Positions 34,795 through 44,045 of a stretch of 44,045 nt of DNA are shown one piece after another. Numbering within the stretch: the first letter of the stretch is position 1; every line of letters begins with the position of its first letter. The stretch lies in contig SGPM01000234.1 of the NCBI GenBank assembly GCA_004802725.1, positions 1 to 44,045 on the forward strand, given 5' to 3'. The notes below the pieces were generated by a model. It was not told the DNA's origin. It made no database searches and was given only the letters and a program-made list of their open reading frames with translations. The DNA comes from Antrodiella citrinella. Lineage: Eukaryota; Basidiomycota; Agaricomycetes; Polyporales; Steccherinaceae. Both the position numbers and the translations under genes were made by a program.

Positions 34795-36105
34795 CTACGC
34801 AGCTGCCTTGGGAGAACGGGTCACCCTATTGATCAGATTCTTGACGATGCCTACGGCTTGCTTCCTTTTGTCCAGCCGGGCATTTGGATGCTTGTTGATG
34901 TAGAGTTCTGCGAACCGTACAGGGCCCAAGGACGACAGGGTATTTTCGCTCTCCGTGACGATATCATCGTACACCTTTCCATAACGCGAGTAATCGCCGC
35001 CGTTTTGTTCAATGTAGAGCTGTGAGCGGGCAGCGATGATGTCTACGGCCCATGTGGGGACGCGGGTATCAGCCGTTTCAGCAGGTGGTAGCGAAGTCGC
35101 CTCCGCCACCGTCGCCGTCTTCGTGCTGTCCGAGACCTCCGCAGACACCTTTTTCGTAGGGCTAGGTGTATAGGAAAGCGTCGGCAGCGATTTCGGGTTG
35201 AACAGGTCGTCAAAATCCGTCTGAACCTTGACATCTGAGTTGTGATAGTTGACAACCGGGTGTTCGTCATCATTTCCCTCTCGCTTCGTCGCTTCTCCGT
35301 TGCTCCCCTTTCTACCTCTCCTGGCGTTCCACTCTTCTTGTGGTACCCATGGCCTCTTGGCTTTTCCATCTCCTTGAGCCTCTCGAGGTCTCCGGTCATT
35401 AGGTCCAGCCTGATGTTGGCCTTGGTAAGGCGGACGTTGTCCTTGCCACTGTCCCTCTCCTTGTACTCGACGTTGCCCCTGGGGTTGCCCTGCTCCCTGT
35501 GGTCGTGGGGTCCAACCTTCACGAGATGGTCGTGAGGCCAGACCTGTGTGAGACGGCCGTGGACGGCGAATGTTGTCTGCACTCTGAGAAGTAGGGAGAC
35601 CCTCGTCATTGGGAGTCCGTGGTGCCCTGGGACGCTCGTCACGACGACCTGCGGAGCTCTGCGTGCCGTCTGTCTGACGAGGCTTAAAGGATTTTGGCGG
35701 CCAGTTCGCTTTCGTCGCTGCAGTGGATACGTGTAAATGAATAATGTTGCTATGAGCTCAGACATGTATCAAGACTCACGGATGAAGATGTCGTGGAAGC
35801 TTGTCGCCGTTGGGATTGCTCGCCCGGGGCGTTGTTCGTCTGCTACTAGACGCGTTCAGTTTTGAGGGTATCACGGACTCGTGTCACATACCTTTTGGCT
35901 TGTCAGCGTCCTTTGGGACCAATGAAGCAGCAATGTCTTCGTGAGCCTTGTGGTTTTTCAAGTGCATAGTCTCAAGGACGTCGACAGGTGCCTTTTGACT
36001 GTACAAACATCGCGCTGGCTCTCTGCTGGAAAGCGTTTTGGCGAATACTGCACGTTCCAGAATATGTCTACCGCCAACGACGGCGACCGAAGACCTGTTG
36101 AGCAT
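34795..36105 (-). CDS. Uncharacterised mitochondrial protein
   Basis: Three exons (36105-35892, 35839-35780, 35717-34795), with 52-nt and 62-nt introns and matching phases, give 398 residues. The N-terminus [20 protein letters not shown], then [20 protein letters not shown], is a likely matrix presequence with a cleavage-like RCLYS. The middle (about 115-230) is a low-complexity Gln/Gly/Arg/Pro-rich linker. After [19 protein letters not shown] comes a compact C-terminal domain: [20 protein letters not shown], then [18 protein letters not shown] and [21 protein letters not shown] do not recognise the family. The presequence plus a basic RNA-binding-like linker suggests a role near mitochondrial RNA or the mitoribosome, but that is a guess. 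Its divergent neighbour, PFA4, starts 184 bp away. Confidence 0.8.
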
Positions 36106-36289
36106 CGTTCGCAGGACGTTGATGACGGTGAACGGGATGACGGTGAACGGAAAGACAGTGAGCGCCTCTGACGACAAAGCTCGGAAGAGACAGGCAGTAC
36201 GCTTAGTACTCAGTGCCGAAACGCGTTTACCTCCAAGTTTACCTCTCTCTCCCTCCGTTTCTTTCTTTCTCCCATTCGTCTGGGCAGAC
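36106..36289. promoter_or_regulatory. Short bidirectional promoter, mitochondrial protein / PFA4
   Basis: 184 bp lie between divergent start codons, with a CT-rich tract (CTCTCTCTCCCTCCGTTTCT and onward) before the PFA4 ATG. The repeated GAACGGGATGACGGTGAACGG near 36130-36155 could bind factors or be chance. No TATA box seen. Confidence 0.45.
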
Positions 36290-38274
36290 ATGGGTCGTAT
36301 CACAGGTCGACTCTTCGTCTTGTTCACCTCCCTCTTGATTTCATTCATTGCGTACTCGTCGCAGATATATATCATCTGGCCATGGTATGGTCGTGAACTC
36401 TCCGTCGACTTGCTCACCCTGTTGGTTCCGTTTAAGTACGTTCTTTCGCTCCCTTACGAAGTGTAGAGCTCATGAATGGCACGACCAGTCTATTAGTGGG
36501 CATGCTATGGTGGAATTACTATCTAGCTGTTGTCACGGAGCCGGGGCATGTACCATCGAACTGGGTACGTCCGTTGCAATGTATTTATTTTTATTCAGCC
36601 TCAACGAAGTCGTGATATGAAGAAACCGGATGTACAAAATGAAGAAGGATACGAAGTCAAGAAGCTCACCCGAGGACCCAGATACTGCAGGACATGCGAG
36701 AGCTTCAAGCCTCCTCGGTCACATCATTGCAGGCAATGCAAACGGCACGTTGTTTCCTCGAGCTGGCGTTCTCTCGTCATCTTACATATGCGCATTCGCA
36801 GGTGTGTCCTGCGAATGGATCACCATTGTCCTTGGGTGAACAACTGTGTTGGACACTTCAATTACGGCCATTTCATTCGTTTCTTGTTCTACGTTGATCT
36901 TGCATGTCTATACCACTTCACCATGGTCACGAAACGCGTTCTACACTTTACGGACGCCAGATATTTTGTGAGTTTCACCCTTTTGTTAAGTTCGTATCTT
37001 CATGCTGACTACTCGAAATGACACAGGATGAACCGACGGGCCAGGAACTTATCTTCATGATTCTGAACTACACATTTTGCATACCGGTTCTGCTCGCCGT
37101 CGGCGGGTTTAGCATCTACCATTTCTATATGATGAGCGGGAACAGCACAACGATAGAGGGCTGGGAGAAGGACAAGGCAGCCACGCTCGTGCGACGTGGC
37201 AAGATAAAAGAGGTATGTCCGCCCATGCGCTGTACCGAGCACCTTACTAAAAGTGCCCTTCAGATCAAGTTTCCCTACGTAAGTCACTGAGTGGCTCATC
37301 TTCTGTACCTACATGTGTTTCTTACTTCGATGCACAGAATCTCGGAATGCGTCGGAATATTGCATCTGTCCTCGGAGACAACCCGTGGTTATGGTGTTGG
37401 CCCACAAAGCCATCCGGCACAGGACTGAAATATCAACTAGCAGAGGGACATGGTAAGTGGATAGAACTCGCACAGTTCGAGAACGAGCTGGCGAAACGGA
37501 GGAGTAATGATTACGAGGAGGCATGAGTTGTCGGTCACGGTGTAGAGAGCATGTATGTCGAGGTGTGTTGTAGTGATCCGTGATAATCTGCATACAAGGT
37601 GCTTATTACCTTCTCCTAAGCCGTGCCCCGTCTTGTCCTCCTTCTTTCACCGTTTGACTGTCTGAAGAGTCAAACGCCTGGCTGACACCAATATCTCCCC
37701 TCTCCTAGATCCATCTTCGTTGGACGAAGATTGGCCACCAAAGGACCCCAGCACGTACAACATGCCCGAAACCGATCCGAACTACGTGTTACAAATCCCG
37801 GACAGCCCATGGACATACAACAACGGGACGCTGAACCCATCTTTCCTGGCCGGCTCCTCCGGCTCCGTACGCAAGCGCAAAGTGAACAACCGCGTATCTC
37901 ACGTTCCGCCATACCACCCCGACTTCGGCAAGCCTCCACCACCCGGCGACTCGGACGCCTCTTGGGACGACACCTCAGAGGAAGAAGAGGCAGAAGACGA
38001 GTCATCGTCGCCGCCGCGCTTCAACGATGGATACGAGTATTCGGAGACGCCGTCTGGGATACGCAAACGACGCGGGTCAGAAGGGTATGAAGTGGGGCCG
38101 ATAGACAGGGTGGCGTTGCTCAGACAACATGTCGCTGAGACGACCGCGGAGCCGGGGAGGTATAATTGGTACTTGCCTACTAGAGACTACGATATCGAGA
38201 GCAGCGACTCGGAGAACGAGGATGTGCCCCTTGTCAACGGGAGTGGGAACGGGACAGAGGTGAAGACGTCGTAG
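36290..38274 (+). CDS. PFA4: DHHC palmitoyltransferase PFA4
   Basis: Eight exons (36290-36435, 36489-36564, 36599-36744, 36802-36967, 37027-37212, 37264-37278, 37338-37452, 37709-38274) give 471 residues. It should be an ER S-acyltransferase; yeast Pfa4 palmitoylates chitin synthase Chs3. Four membrane helices are seen (about 6-28, 50-68, 145-168, 190-213). The zinc/DHHC domain runs from [20 protein letters not shown] to [20 protein letters not shown] (DHHC at 129-132), then [13 protein letters not shown] and WPPKDPS, typical of the PFA4 group. The intron at 36745-36801 has a GC donor (CG|GCACGT) inside the DHHC domain; only that join gives [12 protein letters not shown]. Exon 6 is 15 nt. The last intron is 256 nt and its retention would give an alternative tail ending after 26 extra codons. 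Confidence 0.95.
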
Positions 38275-38648
38275 GACTTGGGAGTAGCTACGTGTATTTG
38301 CGTTTAGGTTAGGACATTGGACTCTGTACATACCGCTATCGTTATTACCATTGATCTACATAGTAGCTCCTCATAATTGTGACCATGCTGTGGTATGTAT
38401 GAGCATATTTCCCTCACAGGCCTAACAGAATGACGGAGGAGGGTTGGAAGACGTCCTTGTGATTAACACAGAGCTAGGTATCCACGAGGTATACATATTA
38501 TATGCACAATGAGTCCACAAGAAATAAAACATAAGTAGCAAGAAACCTGACGATATGCGAAGAACAATCACCAGAAACGAGAAGCAAAGAAGAATAGAGT
38601 AGAGTCACGAACTTGAATTCCAAGGGTAAGAGAGGCTGTCTAGATCTC
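38275..38648. other. Convergent 3' intergenic region
   Basis: 374 bp between the PFA4 and RSC4-like stop codons, with AT-rich stretches (ATACATATTATATGCACAAT near 38489) fitting 3' UTR and polyadenylation signals. No gene seen. Confidence 0.5.
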
Positions 38649-41328
38649 TTAACGGCCAACTACAGGATTGATGATCACCCTTTCCAAATACACCCTCCAC
38701 ACCATACCGCCGGTCTCGCCGATCTCAAGGACATTGTACCCCCCAGGTAACTTCACATCCCATTCCCCTTTCCTACCCGCATACGGAACGACCATGCCGT
38801 TCAACTTGAGCTGGAGTTCACCACGTGCCTTTGCCTTTCCTTTGGACTCTACAGGTTTGACCACCGGGGCCTTCACAGCGTTCTTCCTCGGGCGACCTCG
38901 AGGTCTCTTCGGTGGCGTCTGGTTCGTCGTGGCGTGTGCTTCCTCCTCATCTCCCGTTTCCTCTTCCTCCTTCCGCAAGGCAACACTGCCATCCACATCC
39001 ATCCGATCCGCGTCCACATCCTCATCCACATTCCCGTCGTCGTCTGAAGGAAAGAACTTCACCTCAGTCACGCCGACACTCAACTCATCCACACCCAGCC
39101 GGACAGCCCACGTCTTCACGCCATCCCTCGCATCCAGATCCAACCTCCGTCCATTCGGCTTCGTGACCAACCTCACATGCTCCAGCCTCCTCTGCCGGCT
39201 CGCCGTAGTCGGCGTCGGCGACTTGGATGCGACTGTCGCCGTCCCCGTGTTCAACGTCGTGGTAGTCATAGCAGCTGCAGGTGAGATCATCGGCGACATC
39301 GTCGTCCCACCATGTCGAGGCGCAATAGCGTAAGACGACGTAGCAGTGTTGTAACCCGATGCGCCCTTCGGAGGCGCCAGTGTCAAGACTTGCGTTTGGA
39401 CGGGGGTATATGGTTGCTGCCGCGTTGCCACAATATTTGGGTTAGGAAGTGCTGTTGTGACAGTAATTGGTGTACGTTGCTGCGATGATTGTCTCGATTG
39501 GTGAGACATCGTGGTCGATATATGAGGTGCAGCATAAAGGTTCGAAGTATAAGCCGGTTGAGCGAAGGATAATGATTGCTGCGAGTGAGGATCTGAGGTG
39601 GCTATATGCGGTGGAACGGTTTGAGTGTGCGATGGATGCAAGGTCGAAGGGGCAACGGGCGGAGGTGCAGGAGAAAGAGCCGTTTCTGAAACCATCAGAC
39701 TGTTCTTGAGCTTCTGGACATTCTTTCCAAGCTTGACGTTGATACTATTGGAGTTGGGAAGTTGCGGAGTGACTGACGAAGGGGACGCTTGAGGGGGAAC
39801 GCGTAGCATAAGTGTGCCTCCAATTGGATTGGGGTTAGCCGCTGCCGAAGGCTGTTGAGAGTGAGCAGCATTAGGCATTCTGAGCTTGATCTTGGTCGAA
39901 TGATCAGAGGATGAATACGCCGGGATGTCGAACGGAGGTGGTAGGTCAGACATCAGCTGACGGAAATAGTCCTGCAGGAACATGTGAGAAATGTCAGAGC
40001 AGATCGTGAACGAGAGAACGCACTCGGAGAACCAACGCGTCCTCCCAGATGTCTGTGTGTTCTTGATTGAACTCTAAAGCATTAGAGAACACGAGTTCCA
40101 CATCGTTCGCAAAGTCCGTGGGTGTGTGGTATTCCTTTCGCTTTAGCTTCTTCTATTGTCGAAATCAGTGAGCAGACCTTGACAAGAACGGAATGCAGAT
40201 ACACTCACGAAAATGTTCTCGATACACTGAGGTTTCTTGATAGCCTTGTAGTAGACAGGCCATTGCTTCTTACTAGGCAACTCCATGAACTCGATAGACA
40301 GCACTCGGCCACTGGTAGGTACTGATATGAGCTTCCTAATAAGATGCATACAACCTGGGTCACTCACTCGCTATTCGTCTTGTCCACCAACTTCTGTAAT
40401 TTTGCTTTCATGACTCTCGACATATTCGGCTGTTTCTTCTTCTTCCCACCTTCGGCTTCGACGTCTGAACCACCAGCACCAGCGGCATCGGCATCGTCAC
40501 CCTGTGCAGCAGATCCACCAGACAGTCGGACGACTTCATTGGTGACCAGTTTCTGTGAACGTAATTAATGTCACGTCTTGAACGGCGAAGAGCAGGGGAC
40601 AGATTCTGTCTTATACCCTCCTCGTCTCAACGAATTCAACATGCGAATATGTACTTACATGCAAGACCTTCGCATCCTTCCATATCTGACTTTCCCTGAT
40701 GTTGTACCGCTTCGCGTTCTTGAAACAGGTCTCCAAGTCATTGATACAGTCGTTGAACGTCAGGTAAGCCCCATCCTCGATGCGATCCTTGATCTCGTCA
40801 AGGGAAATAGGGTGCTTGATTTGTGTGTAATAATCCGAGTATTGCCGTTTGTTAGGGAGTCGCATGAAGTCGACCGAAAGGATGCGTCCCCTGTTGTTCA
40901 TATGTTCCCATATTTCAGCGTGAATCGAATTAGAAAGGAGGTTGTTTGAATTGGAGATGTTGATGACAGTCAAAGCACGAGATGGAAGGAGTTTGAGCAA
41001 GCGTCAAGACAAGAGAAATTGCGAAAAGGCGAGGAAAGATCATCACGCACTCTTTATTCACCGCGTCCTTGACCGTCTGCCAGACTTTCAGAGCTTTCTC
41101 CTTCACCACCTCTGGATCCTCCACAACCGCATCTTCTGCACCCTCAATCTGCTCCTGCTTCACTTCTCGTCCGTTCGCAGCGCCATGCTGCTCATCCTTG
41201 GCCGGAGAACTGGGTTGTCCAGTGCTGCTACTGTGACCTTGAGGACCTGGTTTATGTCGTTTGGCGCGCGGAGCATCGACGTCCACCACGCCCTGTGCTG
41301 CAAACATGCTCGCCTCTCGCTTCGACAT
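38649..41328 (-). CDS. RSC4: RSC4-like double-bromodomain chromatin remodeller subunit
   Basis: Six exons (41328-41051, 40890-40659, 40552-40368, 40311-40209, 40152-40024, 39971-38649) give 749 residues. Two bromodomains in tandem: the first about 75-175 (GRILSVDFMRLPNKRQYSDY, then IKHPISLDEIKDRIEDG and CFKNAKRYN with the acetyl-lysine Asn region), the second about 220-315 (GRVLSIEFMELPSKKQWPVY, then SNALEFNQEHTDIWEDALVL). A Pro/Thr/Gln-rich linker follows, then an AT-hook KRPRGRPRKN near 664 and a beta-rich C-terminal domain (GEWDVKLPGGYNVLEIGETG) like the RSC4 C-terminus. It should bind acetylated histone tails as part of RSC/SWI-SNF. The first intron, within bromodomain 1, is 160 nt; the others are 52-106 nt. 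The desaturase lies upstream on the same strand. Confidence 0.92.
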
Positions 41329-41610
41329 CGTGCAGACACGCAAACACGACCGGTGATGGGGTGGAATTTAGTGTACTGGAGGGGTATTACTGCAAGAAAC
41401 TGCAGAGATGGTCTTTCTCAATACTTAGCTTCGACCCTCGTCACCATGAACACATCCCAATTGGGACACATGATCACGTGTCACGTTGTGAGCCTCGGCG
41501 TTTCCCGCAGCAGCCACAGTGGGACATCAGATTTCTATTCTAACGGCGCGTGTAGTCTATATGACATCTACATAACAAGATTCCGTGGTATGCCACCATA
41601 TGATCGACAT

Positions 41611-43682
41611 TCAACAATGGGTTCCTTCAAATCCGTGAGCTTCGTCGGACGAGGACTGTGATTGCAGCCTCGCGACGATGAACTCTCTCATTTGTCGCTT
41701 TGCCGCGCGAGAATGTTGGTTTAGGCCACCATCGAAGGCCCAGGAAGCTTCCTTCCACAATAACGCGTCGCTTGTGCACGCGCGGACGGAATACTTCCGC
41801 AAGAGTGCTGCACCCCCAGGCTGCAGGCCAGGGTGTCAAACATAAACACAACAGATGTGTTTAACGAACGTACGTGTTCACCAAGATATGCAGTTGCATC
41901 CACCGCAAACCCTTTCAAGACAACCACACATCGACCTTTCTTCTCCTCCGCATACTCTCGGACCTCATCCATCGTCCAGGTATCGTACTCAGTCTTCACA
42001 TCCTCGTTCGTGTTCTGGTCATCACTCGAGCTTTCATACTTCGCAGGAGCATGGAGATTTCCGTGGTGATGATGACCTTTTTGATGCATGTGTACTAAAG
42101 CCTCTTGGATATCGTCAGCACGAGCCGTGCGTAAACCCGTAGCGAAGCCGAATCGATTGAGGACGAGAATAATCCATTTCGAAGGGTCCCAATCGGAGGC
42201 GGTGGGCCCGGATCGGAAGTCGTGGGGGAAAGCATGCTATTGGATTTGTACTCAATTATCAATTCATTCACGCACGTGTTGAGACAGTGGGACATACATG
42301 CTGAAATGAACAGCATGTTGCGTGAGCCTCTGTGATAAGAGTACGAAGGGAAAACTTACGAAGTTATGATTACCCTCACCGCATGTGAGGAGTGCCAGAA
42401 TCTGCGACGGCGGTGAGAGTTCGGACACTGTCCGATAGTCGCAGCAACGTGTGATCGTACCAGGTTCGTTCTCGAGGTGTTCTCGTCTGAATAAGGTTGG
42501 ATGCCATCCCAGTGCGCTAAACTAATGACCAAAGGCTATGAGCAATTAGTATTGCGTTGTCCGAAAACAGGGCACGCACGAGTTCACCAAGAATGTGCAG
42601 TGCCAAACTAGATCAAAAATGATATCAGCGTTTGGAGCGTTGAGCGCATGCGATCGCATCGCCTTGCCGAGAACGTACTCATGAGTCTGGCCACAAGTCC
42701 TGCCCAGATGAACGAGCCCATGACATCTCCCCAGAGTGCTCCCATAAGAGCAGGGAAAATGAAACCTGTAGACAGGGCAAAAGGAACTGTAGCCTGTCAG
42801 ATACGGCAGGAGAACAAGGCATCTCCGATACAACTGACCGTAGTACTTGTGTTGAATACGAACCACTAGATCGAGTCAGACCGTTGACCATGCTCCTCGA
42901 CATGGTACGTGATCTCGCACCTGGGTCATTATCCAAATCGTCTTGATCTATTAAGCCCAATAGTTCGTACTTCGATTTGAAAAAAATCCAACCCATGTGG
43001 GACCATAACAATCCTTTTGTGGCGCTGTAGCTGTTTAGATGGGGTCAGCGTTATCTTCCTCATCCGCAAAGAATACGCATACGGGTCGTGAACCGGATCG
43101 TCTGTGAATCTCTATGAAAGACTAGTTGAGCCCCCTCAGGTTTTGCGATCATGGCGAACGTAACCTACATGGTGAAGACGATGCCTGAGAGACCTGAAAA
43201 CAATGGCTCGCGTCAATGTTGAAGTGCTAGTTGCCACATTTTAGGATATACTTACCACCACTAGATCAGGATAGGCGTTGTAAGCTTCTACTAGTATGAC
43301 TTAAGAGACGAATGCTACATACCTTGATTGAACCCTGGCATGCGCTGGATCCTAGTATTGCCAACACCATACGCACCTCGATGCCCGCACGGAACGAGCG
43401 GTGTGAATACAATCGATGATACCCAATGGTGATCCTTGGAAGCAGAAACTTTCAGCAAGCGTTGTGAACGAAGTAGATACAAACTCACCCAAAACAGGCA
43501 GCTTGCCAAGATATGAAACAAAGGACAAGGCTCGCCCTTTGCACGGCTGCGAACGGATAGTAGTACACGCCCACCATGGCGGCTACATGTGTGGCCAAGA
43601 AAAAAACGGCGTTCTCCCACCAGATCTTATTCAACGCCTGTACGAACGGCATGGATGCCTCCTTCACTGTCGGCGATCCCAT
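41611..43682 (-). CDS. OLE1: Delta-9 acyl-CoA desaturase with C-terminal cytochrome b5
   Basis: Fourteen exons: 43682-43489, 43434-43323, 43260-43256 (5 nt), 43193-43169, 43111-43077, 43030-42921, 42865-42839, 42786-42679, 42607-42580, 42521-42461, 42401-42360, 42300-42298 (3 nt), 42236-41874, 41820-41611. They give 440 residues. The enzyme makes oleoyl- and palmitoleoyl-CoA in the ER. The three histidine boxes are YHRLYSH (71-76), RHRLHH (108-112) and NHNFHH (247-251). The fused cytochrome b5 has HPGG at 371-374, split by an intron between His and Pro. The 5-nt exon completes the conserved KWW before box 2. The 3-nt exon supplies His250 of box 3. Start: the ATG at 43682 lies in frame behind a TATAA on the minus strand at 43827; an upstream in-frame open stretch lacks an ATG. 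Confidence 0.93.
42298..42300 (-). other. 3-nt microexon (one His codon) of the desaturase
   Basis: CAT stands between TTTCAG and GTATGT with a 59-nt intron before it and a 61-nt intron after it. It encodes the fourth residue after His247 in HNFHH. Skipping it keeps the frame but leaves HNFHA, removing a metal ligand. Confidence 0.85.
43256..43260 (-). other. 5-nt microexon of the desaturase
   Basis: TGGTG lies between CTGATCTAG and GTAAGT, flanked by two 62-nt introns. With the next exon's first G it encodes the two Trp of KWW. Skipping it shifts the frame. Confidence 0.85.
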
Positions 43683-44045
43683 GACGGACGTTGAGTCGAG
43701 GACGATAGAGGGAAGCGGATTGAACAATGAGGTCGAGGGTTGATAAGTCGACGGCGATGACCTTCGAGGGAGGACGTTTCGCGAAGCCCGAATCAAACCC
43801 AAACCCTGTCATGCCGCCGAGGGTGCATTATAAGTGTGTTCAGACCTCGGCAAAGCACTGCACCACCAGCGAAGCGACTGTGCAACGCAAGGGTTGCAGA
43901 GTGAGCGACTGAGACTGCATCTAATCTTCTCGCTCTGAGAGGGCACAGCGGAGGTGTAGGGTGAACGCGGCCGCTGACGCGGCCCAGCTTCGTGTATTAG
44001 CGCCTAGCGTTCGACGATACGGGTACGGATACAAGTGACGAGTAG
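43683..44045. other. Upstream region of the desaturase
   Basis: This holds the desaturase promoter and 5' UTR, with a TATA-like element at 43827-43832. A minus-strand ATG at 43812 opens a 61-codon frame unrelated to the desaturase frame; it would lie very close to the TATA element, so it is unlikely to be translated unless transcription starts further upstream. No gene seen to the window edge. Confidence 0.45.
43827..43832 (-). promoter_or_regulatory. TATA-like element of the desaturase gene
   Basis: TTATAA on the minus strand lies about 145 bp before the chosen ATG (43682). This fits a transcription start near 43800 and a 5' UTR of about 110 nt, and helps to reject the out-of-frame ATG at 43812 as the start. 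Confidence 0.45.

Noticed and set aside
35043..35765. 240-codon Arg-rich frame on the minus strand
   Set aside because: It is another frame of the same strand as the mitochondrial protein. The true frame is fixed by splice phases and the presequence exon; low-complexity Gln/Arg codons keep this one open.
43627..43812. ATG at 43812 as start of the desaturase
   Set aside because: It is out of frame with the desaturase, no AG acceptor allows a phase-correcting intron, and it lies too close to the TATA-like element at 43827.

Overview
This window is nuclear DNA of a filamentous fungus, most likely an agaricomycete (Basidiomycota). The signs are genes packed with very short GT-AG introns (mostly 47-65 nt), roughly 50% GC, F-box/LRR and nucleotidyltransferase-like families typical of mushrooms, a Brh2-type compact BRCA2, and a PFA4 palmitoyltransferase with the fungal long tail. 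Gene models below were spliced by hand. Each intact multi-exon model closes in frame with a length divisible by three, but no transcript evidence was available.

Layout. Positions 1-5145 hold no gene I can support, only simple repeats. Then come: a nucleotidyltransferase-fold protein (5146-5868, -); a broken F-box/LRR gene (6446-8057, -); UDP-GlcNAc pyrophosphorylase UAP1 (8898-10437, +); a taxilin coiled-coil protein carrying an internal SUMO-like domain (10804-12925, -); a poor 2-kb stretch; a secreted GH5 exo-beta-1,3-glucanase (15047-16900, +); a doubtful small zinc-finger-like gene (18133-18506, +); the intact F-box paralogue (18661-20316, -); a BRCA2/Brh2 recombination mediator (20763-24630, +); mitochondrial processing peptidase alpha (24824-26502, -); a tRNA-Cys-like element; alkaline ceramidase (27088-28310, +); mitochondrial EF-Ts (28993-30105, -); NAF1 (30274-32259, +); a PEHE/SAS4-like chromatin protein (32525-34655, +); an unrecognised mitochondrial protein (34795-36105, -); the PFA4 DHHC palmitoyltransferase (36290-38274, +); an RSC4-like double-bromodomain protein (38649-41328, -); and a delta-9 fatty-acid desaturase with a C-terminal cytochrome b5 domain (41611-43682, -).

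The genes are mostly unrelated housekeeping functions and form no obvious pathway cluster. Loose themes are lipid metabolism (desaturase, ceramidase, palmitoyltransferase), mitochondrial biogenesis (MPP, EF-Ts, the unknown mitochondrial protein), chromatin and DNA repair (RSC4, PEHE protein, Brh2), and cell wall (UAP1 makes the chitin precursor, the glucanase remodels beta-glucan). Several neighbours are divergent with short shared promoters (EF-Ts/NAF1 168 bp; mitochondrial protein/PFA4 184 bp).

The most striking features concern gene structure. The desaturase needs a 3-nt exon (one histidine of its third metal-binding box) and a 5-nt exon, and the ceramidase needs a 4-nt exon. Two genes use GC-AG introns with the same donor, CG|GCACGT. 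The taxilin gene contains a SUMO-like domain whose exons cannot all be skipped in frame. One of the two F-box paralogues is broken by an 11-bp tandem duplication plus two frameshifts.
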